64,000 bases of DNA, from the NCBI RefSeq assembly GCF_050717545.1, contig NZ_JBOITN010000042.1:1-64000 (forward strand), given 5' to 3'. Every line of letters begins with the position of its first letter. Position 1 is the first letter of the stretch. Positions 51,615-61,551 of the stretch are shown here, in pieces. This DNA comes from Clostridium_AD sp050717545 (GTDB lineage: Bacteria > Bacillota > Clostridia > Clostridiales > Clostridiaceae). Both the position numbers and the translations under genes were made by a program. The notes beneath the pieces were generated by a model. That model was not told the DNA's origin and ran no database searches. It worked only from the letters and a program-made list of their open reading frames with translations.

Positions 51615-52069
51615 ATAATGATACCTCCGAAATTTTAATTTTCTTAAACTATTATGTAATAACCAACCAATAAAATTTTGATAACAAAATACTATATTTT
51701 AAAATAAACATTTAAATATATCTGCGTGTAATTATTTACTATTAATTTAAGTCAGTTCCATATTATCACGGATTCAGATAAAAAGCAAGTTATATTAATG
51801 CATTAGTTTTTTGACATAATGGTAATCCTTGTACCATCAAGGCATAGGCGCTATTTAATATAAATATTATAATTAAATTAATGTTTATATTAATAGCTTT
51901 TGTGTAGTAATCGTTTTGTATTTTCATAGTGGTATGGATATGAATTTTAAGTGTTGGGCAATATATCTATGTAAAACCTTGGTGAAATTTATAAATTTGG
52001 GGCTTCAGAAATGTAATACATATATAATAACATATATATGTACATGTATGGTATTATATATATATAGTG
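51615..52069. other. Long intergenic region between cspA and clcA
   Basis: About 455 bases without a supported gene. It holds the csp promoter and leader on the minus strand. Near 51830, ATGGTAATCC-ttg-TACCAT makes a small inverted repeat, and alternating AT stretches lie at 52020-52068. I see no fluoride riboswitch despite the ClC gene downstream. Confidence 0.5.
51760..51788 (-). promoter_or_regulatory. cspA promoter
   Basis: Minus-strand TTGCTT (51788-51783), 17-base spacer, TAATAT (51765-51760). Confidence 0.55.
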
Positions 52070-52120
52070 AAATCATTTAATTACCTACTTGGCATACATA
52101 AGTAGGTAATTAAATGATTT
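52070..52120 (+). repeat. Perfect 21-bp hairpin in the clcA leader
   Basis: Arms 52070-52090 and 52100-52120 (core AATTACCTACTT / AAGTAGGTAATT) flank a 9-base loop. The hairpin ends 12 bases before GGAGG of clcA. Only TATAATAAT follows, so it is a weak terminator at best; it could be an attenuator or an operator. Confidence 0.75.
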
Positions 52121-52141
52121 TATAATAATGGAGGCAAAAAA

Positions 52142-53728
52142 ATGGGGATAAAAAACAAGCACGACACACATAATACATTGTTCCATTGGCATGGTTTTAG
52201 ATTAAAACTTGTGTTTGAAGGAATAGGGGTAGGCATTATTACAGGTTTATTAATTGTGCTGTATCGTTATACCCTCGAAAAGGCAGGTGTCCTATTATCT
52301 TACATTTATAAAACTCTAACTATAAACCCTGTGCTTATTCTACCCTGGATTGGGTTTTTAATAATTATAGGCTATATTGTAGGCATTCTGGTTAAACATG
52401 AACCCATGATTAGCGGAAGTGGAATCCCTCAAGTGGAAGGCGTTTTACTTAGAAAAATTGATATGACATGGTGGAAAGTTATTATTGGTAAATTTTTTGG
52501 AGGAGTTCTATCAATAGGTTCAGGTCTTTCCCTAGGAAGAGAGGGCCCATCAGTTCAAATAGGTTCAGCAGTTGGTCAAGGTGTTAGTTCTGTATTTAAA
52601 AGGGTAAAAATAGAAGAAAAATATCTTGTTACAAGTGGAGCTAGTGCAGGACTTGCTGCTGCTTTTGGTGCACCACTGGCCGGAGTAATGTTTGCATTAG
52701 AAGAAGTGCATAAAAACTTTTCTCCTTTAGTAATGCTTTCAGCTTTATCCGCAGCTATATCAGCAACCTTTGTAACTAGTGGTTTCTTCGGACTTAAACC
52801 AGTTTTTGTGTTTAGCAGTTTAACCATATTACCACTTAAACTTTATTTATATATAATAATATTAGGCATTATCGTGGGTGTTTTCGGTGTAGTATTTAAT
52901 AAGATTCTTTTAAAAACTCAGGATTTATATGCAAATCAAAAATGGCTACCAAAACAAATGATAATTGTAATCCCTTTACTAATGTCAGTTATTCTTGGAA
53001 TTACATTGCCACAAGTTTTAGGTGGGGGACATACACTTATAACATCGCTCATGGAAAACCATTTCTCTTTAACAATTATAGTGATCTTAGTTCTTGTAAA
53101 GTTTCTATTTACAATGGCTTGTTATGGTTCTGGTGCGCCAGGAGGAATCTTTCTTCCACTTCTTGCAATTGGTGCTTTACTAGGAAATATTTATGGATTA
53201 GCACTGGTACATTTGGTACATATTGATAGCATGTATATTCATAACTTTATAATTCTTGCAATGGCTGGATATTTTACAGCTGTAGTTAGAGCACCTATTA
53301 CCGGAACAATTCTAATTACTGAAATGACAGGTTCTTTTAGTCAGTTTCTATCTTTAGCCATTGTATCTATAGTTGCATTCATAGTTGCAGATGTTTTAGC
53401 ATCAAAGCCTATTTATGAATCATTACTAGAAAAATTTTTACATAATCAAGGTGAAAAACTTTCTACCGGGGATAAGAAACATAAGTCAATCTTAGAGTTT
53501 GCAGTTTGTATGGGATCAGATTTAGATGGGAAACAAATTAAAGAAGTCCAATGGCCATCGAATTGTTTGCTAGTAGCAGTTAAGAGAGGCGAACTTGAAA
53601 TAATCCCAAAAGGAGACACTGTTATTTTTCCAGGTGACTATTTAATTGTACTCACCAATGAGGATATGGTATCTGAAATTAATGATACCTTAATAATAAA
53701 AACGGCAAGTTGTGAGATATTAAAATAA
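52142..53728 (+). CDS. clcA: ClC-family chloride channel/transporter with TrkA-C domain
   Basis: 528 residues. ClC core (about 25-435) with SGSGIPQVEG, SLGREGPSVQIG (external gate Glu134) and YFTAVVRAPITGTILITEMT. The C-terminal TrkA-C domain (about 450-525: GSDLDGKQIKEVQWPSNCLL) may bind a nucleotide or ligand. It carries chloride or acts as a Cl-/H+ exchanger. GGAGG precedes ATG. Confidence 0.92.
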   Translation: MGIKNKHDTHNTLFHWHGFRLKLVFEGIGVGIITGLLIVLYRYTLEKAGVLLSYIYKTLTINPVLILPWIGFLIIIGYIVGILVKHEPMISGSGIPQVEGVLLRKIDMTWWKVIIGKFFGGVLSIGSGLSLGREGPSVQIGSAVGQGVSSVFKRVKIEEKYLVTSGASAGLAAAFGAPLAGVMFALEEVHKNFSPLVMLSALSAAISATFVTSGFFGLKPVFVFSSLTILPLKLYLYIIILGIIVGVFGVVFNKILLKTQDLYANQKWLPKQMIIVIPLLMSVILGITLPQVLGGGHTLITSLMENHFSLTIIVILVLVKFLFTMACYGSGAPGGIFLPLLAIGALLGNIYGLALVHLVHIDSMYIHNFIILAMAGYFTAVVRAPITGTILITEMTGSFSQFLSLAIVSIVAFIVADVLASKPIYESLLEKFLHNQGEKLSTGDKKHKSILEFAVCMGSDLDGKQIKEVQWPSNCLLVAVKRGELEIIPKGDTVIFPGDYLIVLTNEDMVSEINDTLIIKTASCEILK

Positions 53729-53791
53729 ATACCTTAAAGAGAAATTATGATGAATAAATACTAATTATGTTAAATTATACATAATGGTATA

Positions 53792-53835
53792 GGGACTGTG
53801 GCTAGATTTGTAAAATGAAATCTAGCCACAGTCCC
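53792..53835. terminator. Bidirectional terminator between clcA and antiporter gene
   Basis: GGGACTGTGGCTAGATTT (53792-53809) with its complement (53818-53835), 18-bp perfect stem. Confidence 0.85.
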
Positions 53836-53846
53836 TTCTCTATACA

Positions 53847-55049
53847 TTATATATTTAATTTGTGAATTGTTTTATCCGGAATTACTATTTCACCAGATTT
53901 TTCTAATGCCACTTTTGCGGCGATGGGCCCTACTATTGAGTATATAAATGTAGAACATAATATGATAACACGTATTTGGGATGCATATTCCGGTATAAGT
54001 TTTCCCGCAACTACAATCAATCCTAATGCAACTCCTGCCTGCGGCATAAGTGTTGGGCCTAAATATTTACATATCTTATCATCTTGTTTCATAACCTTTC
54101 CACCTATCCATGCACCAGCCATTTTTCCAATAATACGCATAATAACATACAAAAGCCCAATGACACCGATTCCGCCAAGCGCAGAAATTTCAAAACCTGC
54201 TCCGGAAATAACAAAGAATATCATGAAAATTGGAGGTGTAAAAGACTCTGTAATTTTAACAACACTATCAATATTTCCATAGATATTTACAAGCACACCA
54301 CCAAGCGCCATGCAAGCGAGCAATGGCGAACCATGAAATAATCCAGCTACCCAATAAGTGATTAATATAAATGCAATAATTATACAAAGTCTATTTGATG
54401 CTTTTTTAAACCATCGAAATATTAACTTCATAAGCATACTTGCGATTCCACCCAAAATAAAGGAGACTAAGACTCCATATATAGGAGTTAATATTGATAA
54501 AATAATGTTAGTGTTAAGACTTGATGACATAGTTTCCACTATAGTAGTTGCAAATCCAAACCCTATAAGAGCAACAGCATCATCAATGGCAACAACACTC
54601 ATAAGCATTGATGTTAATGATCCTTTAGCTTTATATTGATTTATAACCATTATGGTTTGGGCAGGAGCTGTAGCAGCTGCAATTGCTCCTAACAATATTG
54701 ATAGCTTTAAATCAAAACCAAAAATAATTAAAGTTATGGTAACGAGAATAATTGCCCCAAAAGACTCTGAGATAGCTATTATAATAGGCGCAATGCCAAC
54801 TTTTTTAAAATACGTTAAATTGAACTCACTTCCAATTGTAAAAGCTATAAAGCCAAGCGCTATATCTGAAATAACAGAAAAGTTATTGACCATATTAACA
54901 GGTAAAAAGTTAAAAAAAGATGGTCCCAATAAAAGCCCTGCAATTAAGTAACCGGTTACGTTAGGAAGTTTAATAAATTTAGCAAGTCTACCAAAAATTA
55001 TTCCGGCAAACAACATTATAGCAACTTCAATTATTATTTTACTTTCCAA
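53847..55049 (-). CDS. CPA2-family cation/proton antiporter
   Basis: 400 residues with 12-13 hydrophobic segments. Conserved features: NVTGYLIAGLLLGPSF, FTIGSEF, AAATAPAQTIMVIN and the ion-binding motif VAIDDAVALIGFG. It exchanges Na+ or K+ for protons. TTG is the likely start, with AAAGGGGAT upstream. No nucleotide-binding TrkA domain. It is convergent with clcA, another ion transporter. Confidence 0.88.
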   Translation of the reverse strand: MESKIIIEVAIMLFAGIIFGRLAKFIKLPNVTGYLIAGLLLGPSFFNFLPVNMVNNFSVISDIALGFIAFTIGSEFNLTYFKKVGIAPIIIAISESFGAIILVTITLIIFGFDLKLSILLGAIAAATAPAQTIMVINQYKAKGSLTSMLMSVVAIDDAVALIGFGFATTIVETMSSSLNTNIILSILTPIYGVLVSFILGGIASMLMKLIFRWFKKASNRLCIIIAFILITYWVAGLFHGSPLLACMALGGVLVNIYGNIDSVVKITESFTPPIFMIFFVISGAGFEISALGGIGVIGLLYVIMRIIGKMAGAWIGGKVMKQDDKICKYLGPTLMPQAGVALGLIVVAGKLIPEYASQIRVIILCSTFIYSIVGPIAAKVALEKSGEIVIPDKTIHKLNI

Positions 55050-55284
55050 TTTTTCTAATCCCCTTTATAAAATCAATTGGTACACTAAAAACACACCAGT
55101 ATTTTCAAGTGAAAGGTTTCCCACTACAGACTCGATAGTACTGACAGCATTTCTTTTAAATATTTAAAAAAGTGCAATACAGTAAGTATATTCCTAATTT
55201 CGGTTTTATACAAACCATTATCAGTTGTTATTTTCGCAAATAAAATAATCATATTAAAATATATAAGAAATATAATTAATAATG

Positions 55285-56787
55285 TTATTCTATATCTTGA
55301 ATTTCTTTTATCACATAAGGGAGTGCTTCTAAAATATGATTTGCATTAACACAAAACATCTTCTTTGAAAGTTTATCCCCACAGTATCCGTGAACATATG
55401 CACCAACGCATGCTGCGGTTAAGATATCATAACCTTGAGATATCAAAGAAGCTATAATGCCTGTTAAGCAGTCACCCATTCCACCTGATGCCATTGCGCT
55501 ACTCCCAGTAGGATTAATTAGCAGGGTGTTGCCATCAGTAATTATTGTATTAAACCCTTTAAGGAGTAAGACAACATTATGGTTCTTTGCAAAGTTTTTT
55601 GCTATATCTATTTTATTTTCCTTTATTTCATCTATTGAATATCCCGATATTCTTGCCATTTCACCCATATGAGGTGTAAGAACTATATTACAATTCTTAT
55701 TTTTAAGCAATTCAAGATTACCTTCAAGCACATTTAAACCATCTGAATCAATTACAATAGGGCATTTAGAATTTAACAATACTTTTTTAAGTAAATTTAG
55801 AGTAACAGGGTTATTGCCAAGGCCTGGGCCAATTGCAATGCAATCACTTTTTAATATTAGCGAATCTAATTTTTTTTCATCATTACTTGGGGCAGTCATA
55901 GCCTCAACTAATTTTGCACTAAGTATATCTTGAATTGAGTCGTCGCAGCATAATGTAACAAGCCCAGCTCCACTTCGAACAGCAGCTTGCGTTGATATAT
56001 ATGCAGCACCTGTAAACCCTAGTGATCCTGCCAAAATAAGCGTTCTTCCATAATCGCCTTTATGTGAATACTTATTTCTTTTCTTAATTAAGTTTTTAAT
56101 ATAGTCTATATCCATTAGGTATTCATTTTTATGAAATTTATCTACTACACTTTTTGGAATTCCAATATTCTCAATAACAACTTCTCCAGTAAAAGAATCT
56201 GATCCAAATCCAATAAAACCCTTTTTATAAAGCTCAAAAGAAACTGTTTTATTACTTTTAATACAATTTCCCATCACTTTTCCAGTATTACAATTAAATC
56301 CTGATGGTACATCAATTGATAAGATGTACTTACTATTCTCATTTATAATTGTAATTGCCAAAGAATAAATACCTTTAACCTGTCTAGAAAGTCCTGTCCC
56401 AAAAATTGCATCAATAGTAGTATCACTGCGGATTATACTTTCTTTTAAAGTTTCCAGATCATCATTGTTGTTTAACTTTATTATTTTAACTCCCATATTT
56501 TTTAAAATATTAAGATTTACCAAGGCATCCGCGCTAATATTTTCCTCTGATCCAAGGGCGAATATCTCCACATGATTTTCTTTATTCAACAGATGTCTTG
56601 CTACTGCAAAACCATCACCACCGTTATTTCCACTAGAGCAAACAATTACGAAATTTTTATCATTATCTGATATATTTTTAATTACCTTTAGTGCTGCATT
56701 TTCCATTAGTACAATACCTGGAATACCTAAAACATCTATACAATATTGATCAATACTTCTCATTAAATGCGATGTTGCGATTTTCAT
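55285..56787 (-). CDS. nnr: Bifunctional NAD(P)H-hydrate epimerase / ADP-dependent dehydratase
   Basis: Start 56787 (MKIATSHLMRSIDQYCIDVL) with GGGAGGGG upstream; a longer frame from 56823 has none. 500 residues. Residues 1-210: YjeF_N epimerase (VIVCSSGNNGGDGFAVARHL is split around the catalytic NNGGDG; SIDVPSGFN). Residues about 225-500: ribokinase-like dehydratase (VLTPHMGEMARISG, ASGGMGDCLTGIIASLI). It repairs hydrated NADH and NADPH. Confidence 0.93.
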   Translation of the reverse strand: MKIATSHLMRSIDQYCIDVLGIPGIVLMENAALKVIKNISDNDKNFVIVCSSGNNGGDGFAVARHLLNKENHVEIFALGSEENISADALVNLNILKNMGVKIIKLNNNDDLETLKESIIRSDTTIDAIFGTGLSRQVKGIYSLAITIINENSKYILSIDVPSGFNCNTGKVMGNCIKSNKTVSFELYKKGFIGFGSDSFTGEVVIENIGIPKSVVDKFHKNEYLMDIDYIKNLIKKRNKYSHKGDYGRTLILAGSLGFTGAAYISTQAAVRSGAGLVTLCCDDSIQDILSAKLVEAMTAPSNDEKKLDSLILKSDCIAIGPGLGNNPVTLNLLKKVLLNSKCPIVIDSDGLNVLEGNLELLKNKNCNIVLTPHMGEMARISGYSIDEIKENKIDIAKNFAKNHNVVLLLKGFNTIITDGNTLLINPTGSSAMASGGMGDCLTGIIASLISQGYDILTAACVGAYVHGYCGDKLSKKMFCVNANHILEALPYVIKEIQDIE

Positions 56788-56823
56788 TTTAATTCCCCTC
56801 CCAATATGCAAAAGTGATTGCAT

Positions 56824-57309
56824 TTTTTTCTGCTCCCATCCATATTAGATAGTTTCAGCAAATGTATTTCCTCAATAGCTATAATAGCTACAACACTTAA
56901 TATTATTAATATATATTTGTTTAATTAATTTGATAGCAACGGTAGAATCAGAAGAATTATAAATATTTTATATCTGGTATTAAAGGATCTTCTAGACAGT
57001 CCAATGTTATATTTAAGAAAACTTATAATTAGAAATAAGACATTTCATAATAAAGTTAAATTTATTGAAGAAGGCTTACCATTTCTAGAAGAACTACTTC
57101 AGATTATTTAATAGAATTAGAAAAAGCAGGATTTCTATCATCTTAAATGGTGGGTAAGAAAAAGATTTATCTTAACAAGAGGTTATTTGAAATTGTAAAA
57201 GGATCAAATGTTCAGTAGTGAGGTATAACCAGTAAAGGAATGGTGTAAGAGAAATAACATGTTATTTACGGGACATATGCTTCATGAAGATTCCTTCACT
57301 ACTCAAAAA
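56824..57309. other. Degenerate intergenic DNA with a glycoside-hydrolase-like fragment
   Basis: No intact gene. Several short frames are broken by stops. 57238-57321 reads EWCKRNNMLFTGHMLHED followed by SFTTQ, resembling a conserved segment of large bacterial glycosidases (GH106/GH2-like). About 57060-57140 looks like FIEEGLPFLEELL and LIELEKAGFL in different frames. I read this as debris of a decayed sugar-degradation gene. Confidence 0.5.
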
Positions 57310-58181
57310 CTATTTTCTTAGATAACTGGGATTGTATCCAGTTTTATACTTAAATATTCTAGAAAAATACTGAGCGTTGGAATATCCTACTTTTTCAGCA
57401 ATCTGACATATGGGAAGGCTTGAATGTTGCAGAAGATGAATTACCTCAGTTATACGAAGATTGATGATGTATTGATGAAGCGACATTCCAACTTCTTCAT
57501 GAAGAATCCGGTTAAAGTAAACAGGATGATAGCTAAATTGAGCAGCAAGCTTAAAGTTTGATACATCCTCAAAGTAGTGATTTTCTAAGTACTCCAGAAG
57601 TTCAGAAATATTTTTTTAACTGTTCTTTTGGCGAATTTTGTACGGAAATTTCCTCTGCCAGCAGTATGAAGAACTCCTTAAGTTTTAAGGAGGCTTTTTC
57701 ATATCTGTATTTTCCATCGTTTATATATAAACCCATAGCTGATTTTAAAAGGTGTTGTGCTAAAGAATCATTTCTTAATGTTACAAATGGCTGAAACCAA
57801 TTAAAATCAGTAAATTTAACTATTTCATGAATTAAGGCTGGATAAAAGTCGTCCTTACTGTAGGATATAGGTAGATACACTACATTTAAGTAATTTATGG
57901 TAAAATAAAATTAAACACCTATAGCCACCATTGAGTTTTTTTTAGAAGTTGAAATGGAATGAAGCTGACCTGGGGACCAAATGCATAGATCACCTTTTTT
58001 GCGTGTATTCAGTGCCATTAATATGAAAATGACCAATACCGTTTAAAATATAATGAAATTGGTAGTGAACATTATACCTTAATCCACTCTTAAATCCTTT
58101 AGGAATAGAGCTCATTCTAATGACTCTTATATGGGGATTAATATCCCCAAGTTTTAGGTATTTCACTTTATCAACGCTCAT
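57310..58181 (-). pseudogene. AraC-family regulator with two frameshifts and a nonsense codon
   Basis: Start MSVDKVKYLKLGDINPHIRV at 58181 leads into a cupin-like sensor domain. Frame changes after GTEYT (about 58000, next to a T run). It continues KKGDLCIWSPGQLHSIST and hits TAA (57913-57911) in the middle of IGV*FYFTINYLNVVYLPIS. It resumes to EQLKKYF, then changes frame again at a seven-T run (about 57613-57619). The AraC DNA-binding domain follows: LAAQFSYHPVYFNRILHEEV and IAEKVGYSNAQYFSRIFKYK, to TAG 57310-57312. All domains remain recognisable, so decay is recent. It is divergent from the sulfatase/rhamnosidase genes it presumably controlled. Confidence 0.88.
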
Positions 58182-58345
58182 GTAAATACTCCTATAATAA
58201 ATAGTTTATTTTGTGCATATTTATGTTTGTTTTGTTTATTTAATAAAGTTCATATTTACATTATAATGTACTTATATATAAAATACATGTATTATCAATA
58301 TATTTATAAAATATATTGATAAAATTATAAAGAAGGAATTCTAAA
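58180..58345 (+). repeat. Duplicated promoter segment, copy 1
   Basis: This segment of about 165 bases, from TGTAAATACTCCTATAATAA to AAAGAAGGAATTCTAAAAT, is about 90% identical to 61387-61551. Copy 2 leads into the intact sulfatase; copy 1 leads into the truncated one. Confidence 0.85.
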
Positions 58346-58348
58346 ATT

Positions 58349-58531
58349 ACCATAGGTGCATTAAACAACCCTATTATTAAAACACCAAGCCTTGACAAAA
58401 TGGTAAAACTTGACCCTACTATTCTTGGGGCTGCTGGAACAGATATTTCTACTTATAAGACAGATGGGATTAATTTATATCACCTTATAAAAGTTGATAT
58501 AAGGCGGGAGTTTCATGGAATATGTAAATAA
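58349..58531 (+). pseudogene. Truncated sulfatase copy with internal deletions
   Basis: Reads TIGALNNPIIKTPSLDKMVK, then jumps to DPTILGAAGTDISTYKTDGI and NLYHLIKVDIRREF. The pieces match residues about 18-38 and 343-380 of the intact sulfatase at 61552. Start codon, catalytic CxAxR segment, most of the body and the C-terminus are missing. It is a deletion derivative of a duplicated sulfatase gene. Confidence 0.88.
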
Positions 58532-58545
58532 TTTGGAGGTATAAA

Positions 58546-61210
58546 ATTAGAATAATAAATCTAAGAACTAATCATATTACAAACCCATTAGGGTTTAAAT
58601 TAGACACTGTAAGTTTTTCCTGGATTACAGAGGATACAACATCTAAATTTCAAACTTTAGCTCGAGTTCAAATATCCCTTAATGAAAGTTTTAAAAAATA
58701 TAATTTTTGATAGTGGAAAGAAAGAAGATATTGATAGCCTTTCCTATAATGTTCCTATAGAGTTTAAGCCTAGGACTCGTTATTTTTGGAGAGTTATGGT
58801 TTGGGGCGATGCGGAGGATTATGCAGTTAGTGAAAATGCTTGGTTTGAAACTTCTAAAATTTACGAACCTTGGCACGGCAAATGGATTACTCCGAGTTTT
58901 GATAAAGAAATTCATCCATTAATAAGAAAAGACTTTCAACTGAATTCTGAAATAGCTTCAGCAAGATTATATATATGTGGATTAGGGCTCTATGAACTTG
59001 AAATCAATGGAGAGAGAGCTTGCGATGAATACTTTGCTCCAGGTAGTAATGCATATGATTTCTGGCTTCAATATCAGACTTATGACATAACGAGTATGTT
59101 AAAAAGTGGTAACAATGCAATTGGAATAATCTTGGGTAATGGCTGGTACAAGGGACGTCTTGGTTTTAGGGGTGGAAACATTGAAATTTATGGAGATAAA
59201 TTTGCTGTTATATGTGAAATTGTGGTTGAACTTAAGGACGGCACAAATGTAACTTTTGGAACGGATGAAAGCTTTAAATGTGCTCCATCACCAATTAAAT
59301 TTAGTGGTATTTATGACGGAGAAATATATGATTCAAATGAAGAAATCAAGATTGGTCAAAAGCAGAATTTGATGACCGTAGTTTTGAAAAGGTAAATTTA
59401 ATCGATATAGGCATTGAAAAGCTTACACCTAGATTAAGCCTGCCTGTTAAGATTAAAGAAAAAATTAAACCTATAGAAATTATCAAAACTCCTGCTGGAG
59501 AAACTGTTCTTGATATGGGACAAAACATGACTGGATGGGTTAAATTTAACGTCAATGCACCAAAAGGAAAAGAACTTATGCTTGAGTATGGAGAAATACT
59601 TCAGAAGGGTTGTTTTTATAGGAAAATTTAAGAACTGCCAAGGCAGAATTTCATTATATTTCTAATGGAATTTCAAAAAAGGTACAGCCTCATTTTACAT
59701 TTTACGGATTTAGATACGTAAGGCTTACAGGCTTTGATGAGGCAATAAATATTGATGATTTTACGGGATGTGTTATATACTCAGATATTGATGAAACAGG
59801 AAGTGTAGAAACATCTAACCCATTAGTGAATAGGCTATTTTTAAATGCACTTTGGGGACAAAAAGGTAATTTTGGGATGTGCCCACGGATTGTCCTCAAC
59901 GTGATGAAAGAATGGGCTGGACGGGAGATGCACAAATATTTGCATCAACAGCCTGCTACAATATGTATTCACCAGCCTTTTATGCTAAATATATGTTTGA
60001 TCTTCATGAGGAACAAAAGAGAATAGGTGGATCTGTACCATATGTGGTTCCAGGTATAAAACCTAATGGTAAGGCCATTGAAAATGGTTCAGCAGCTTGG
60101 GGCGATGCAGCTACTGTAATTCCTTGGACACTTTATATGCATTATGGTGATAAAGTGCTATTAGAAAATCAGTTTGAAACTATGAAAGATTGGGTAGATT
60201 ATATAAAAAAAATTGATGACAGTACTGGATCAAAAAGACTTTGGAGTGTAGGTTTCCACTTTGCGGATTGGCTAGCTTTAGATGGAAAGGACCCCTCATC
60301 GCCTTATGGAGCTACAGATAGCTACTACATAGCATCAGCCTATTACTGTTATTCAGCGCAACTTGTTGCAAAGGCTGCAAAGGTGCTTGGGAAAATTGAA
60401 TTAGAAAAAAAATATTCAACTTTAGTGTGTGAGATAAAAGATGCTATAAAGAATGAATACTTTACGCCTAATGGAAGAAGTTCTATTAATACACAGACTG
60501 CAATGATAGTGGCACTCTACATGGATCTAGTGCCTGAAAACTATAGAGATAGGCTTATTCTGGATTTGAAAACAAAACTTGAAAAAGACAATATGCATTT
60601 AAATACAGAGTTTGTAGGGACACCATACTTCTGTAGAGTGTTATCAGAAAATGGAGTAAATGAGTATGCATATAAACTTCTCTTAAATCAAGACTATCCA
60701 AGCTGGCTTTATGCCGTAAAACTGGGAGCAACTACTATTTGGGAACGCTGGAATTCAGTAATTCAAGATGGAAGTATAAGTGGAACAGGAATGAACTCTC
60801 TAAATCATTATGCCTATGGTTCCGTAGTTGACTGGATGTATAGAAATATGTGTGGTATTAATCCAGTTGAAGAAGCACCAGGCTTTAGAAAAATAAAGTT
60901 ATATCCACAGCCATATGGAAGCCTAAAATATGCTAAAGCAACTTTTAATTCACCAACAGGCCTTATAAAAAATTCCTGGAAAATAAATGAGAACGGTACA
61001 TTAACCTTTAACTTTACTGTTCCTTTCAATACAGAAGCAGAACTTTTACTTCCGGATGCTGATATTAAAATGGTAATGGTTAATGGGAAAAGTCTAGCAC
61101 AAAGCACATATACTGCATGTAAACAAAAGGATAATGTTATTTGCAATCTTGTAGCTGGAAATTACTCATTTGATTATATGCCTTCAAAGGAATATATAAT
61201 AAGAACATAA
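58546..61210 (+). pseudogene. GH78 alpha-L-rhamnosidase, multiply frameshifted
   Basis: After GGAGG (58534-58538) the frame opens at ATT where ATG is expected: RIINLRTNHITNPLGFKLDT. Frameshifts follow near 58700, near 59347 (NEEIK/DWSKAEFDD), near 59620 (CFYR/ENLRTAKAEFHY) and near 59870 (GQKGNF/DVPTDCPQRDERMGW). The last frame, 59879-61210, is open for 443 residues and holds the GH78 catalytic signature DCPQRDERMGWTGDAQ, then WGDAATVIPWTLY and the C-terminal beta domain. Full length would be about 885 residues. It would have removed terminal alpha-L-rhamnose from polysaccharide; it is now inactive unless the calls are sequencing errors. Confidence 0.88.
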
Positions 61211-61230
61211 ATTTATAAGTTATTATAAAG

Positions 61231-61262
61231 TAAGACTTACCTAGGTAGGTCTTATTTTTATT
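61231..61262 (+). terminator. Terminator after rhamnosidase
   Basis: TAAGACTTACC and GGTAGGTCTTA (61231-61254) with one wobble, then TTTTTATT. A further small inverted repeat ATTATCC/GGATAAT follows near 61336. Confidence 0.75.
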
Positions 61263-61386
61263 AAAAGTATATGCTTTATTCTTCCTTTCATATCATATAT
61301 GCATGAATAAAGGGTTAATATTAACAAAATAAGAGACGATTATCCTATATTACGGATAATGAATTAATAAAAATTCAATGTACTGA

Positions 61387-61551
61387 ATGTAAATACTCCT
61401 ATAATAAATAGTTTATTTTGTGCATATTTGTGTTTGTTTTGTTTATTTAATAAAGTTCATAAGCATATTATAATATACTTATGTATAAAATCAATGAATT
61501 TGATTATGTTTATAAAATATATTAATAACATTAGAAAGAAGGAATTTTAAA
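61387..61551 (+). repeat. Duplicated promoter segment, copy 2
   Basis: Near-copy of 58180-58345 (offset 3207 bases). It ends with AGAAGGAATTTTAAA just before the sulfatase ATG, giving the ribosome binding site. Confidence 0.85.

Noticed and set aside
51780..52141. Fluoride riboswitch before the ClC gene
   Set aside because: The conserved GGNGATGG/ACGCC core of the crcB motif is not present.
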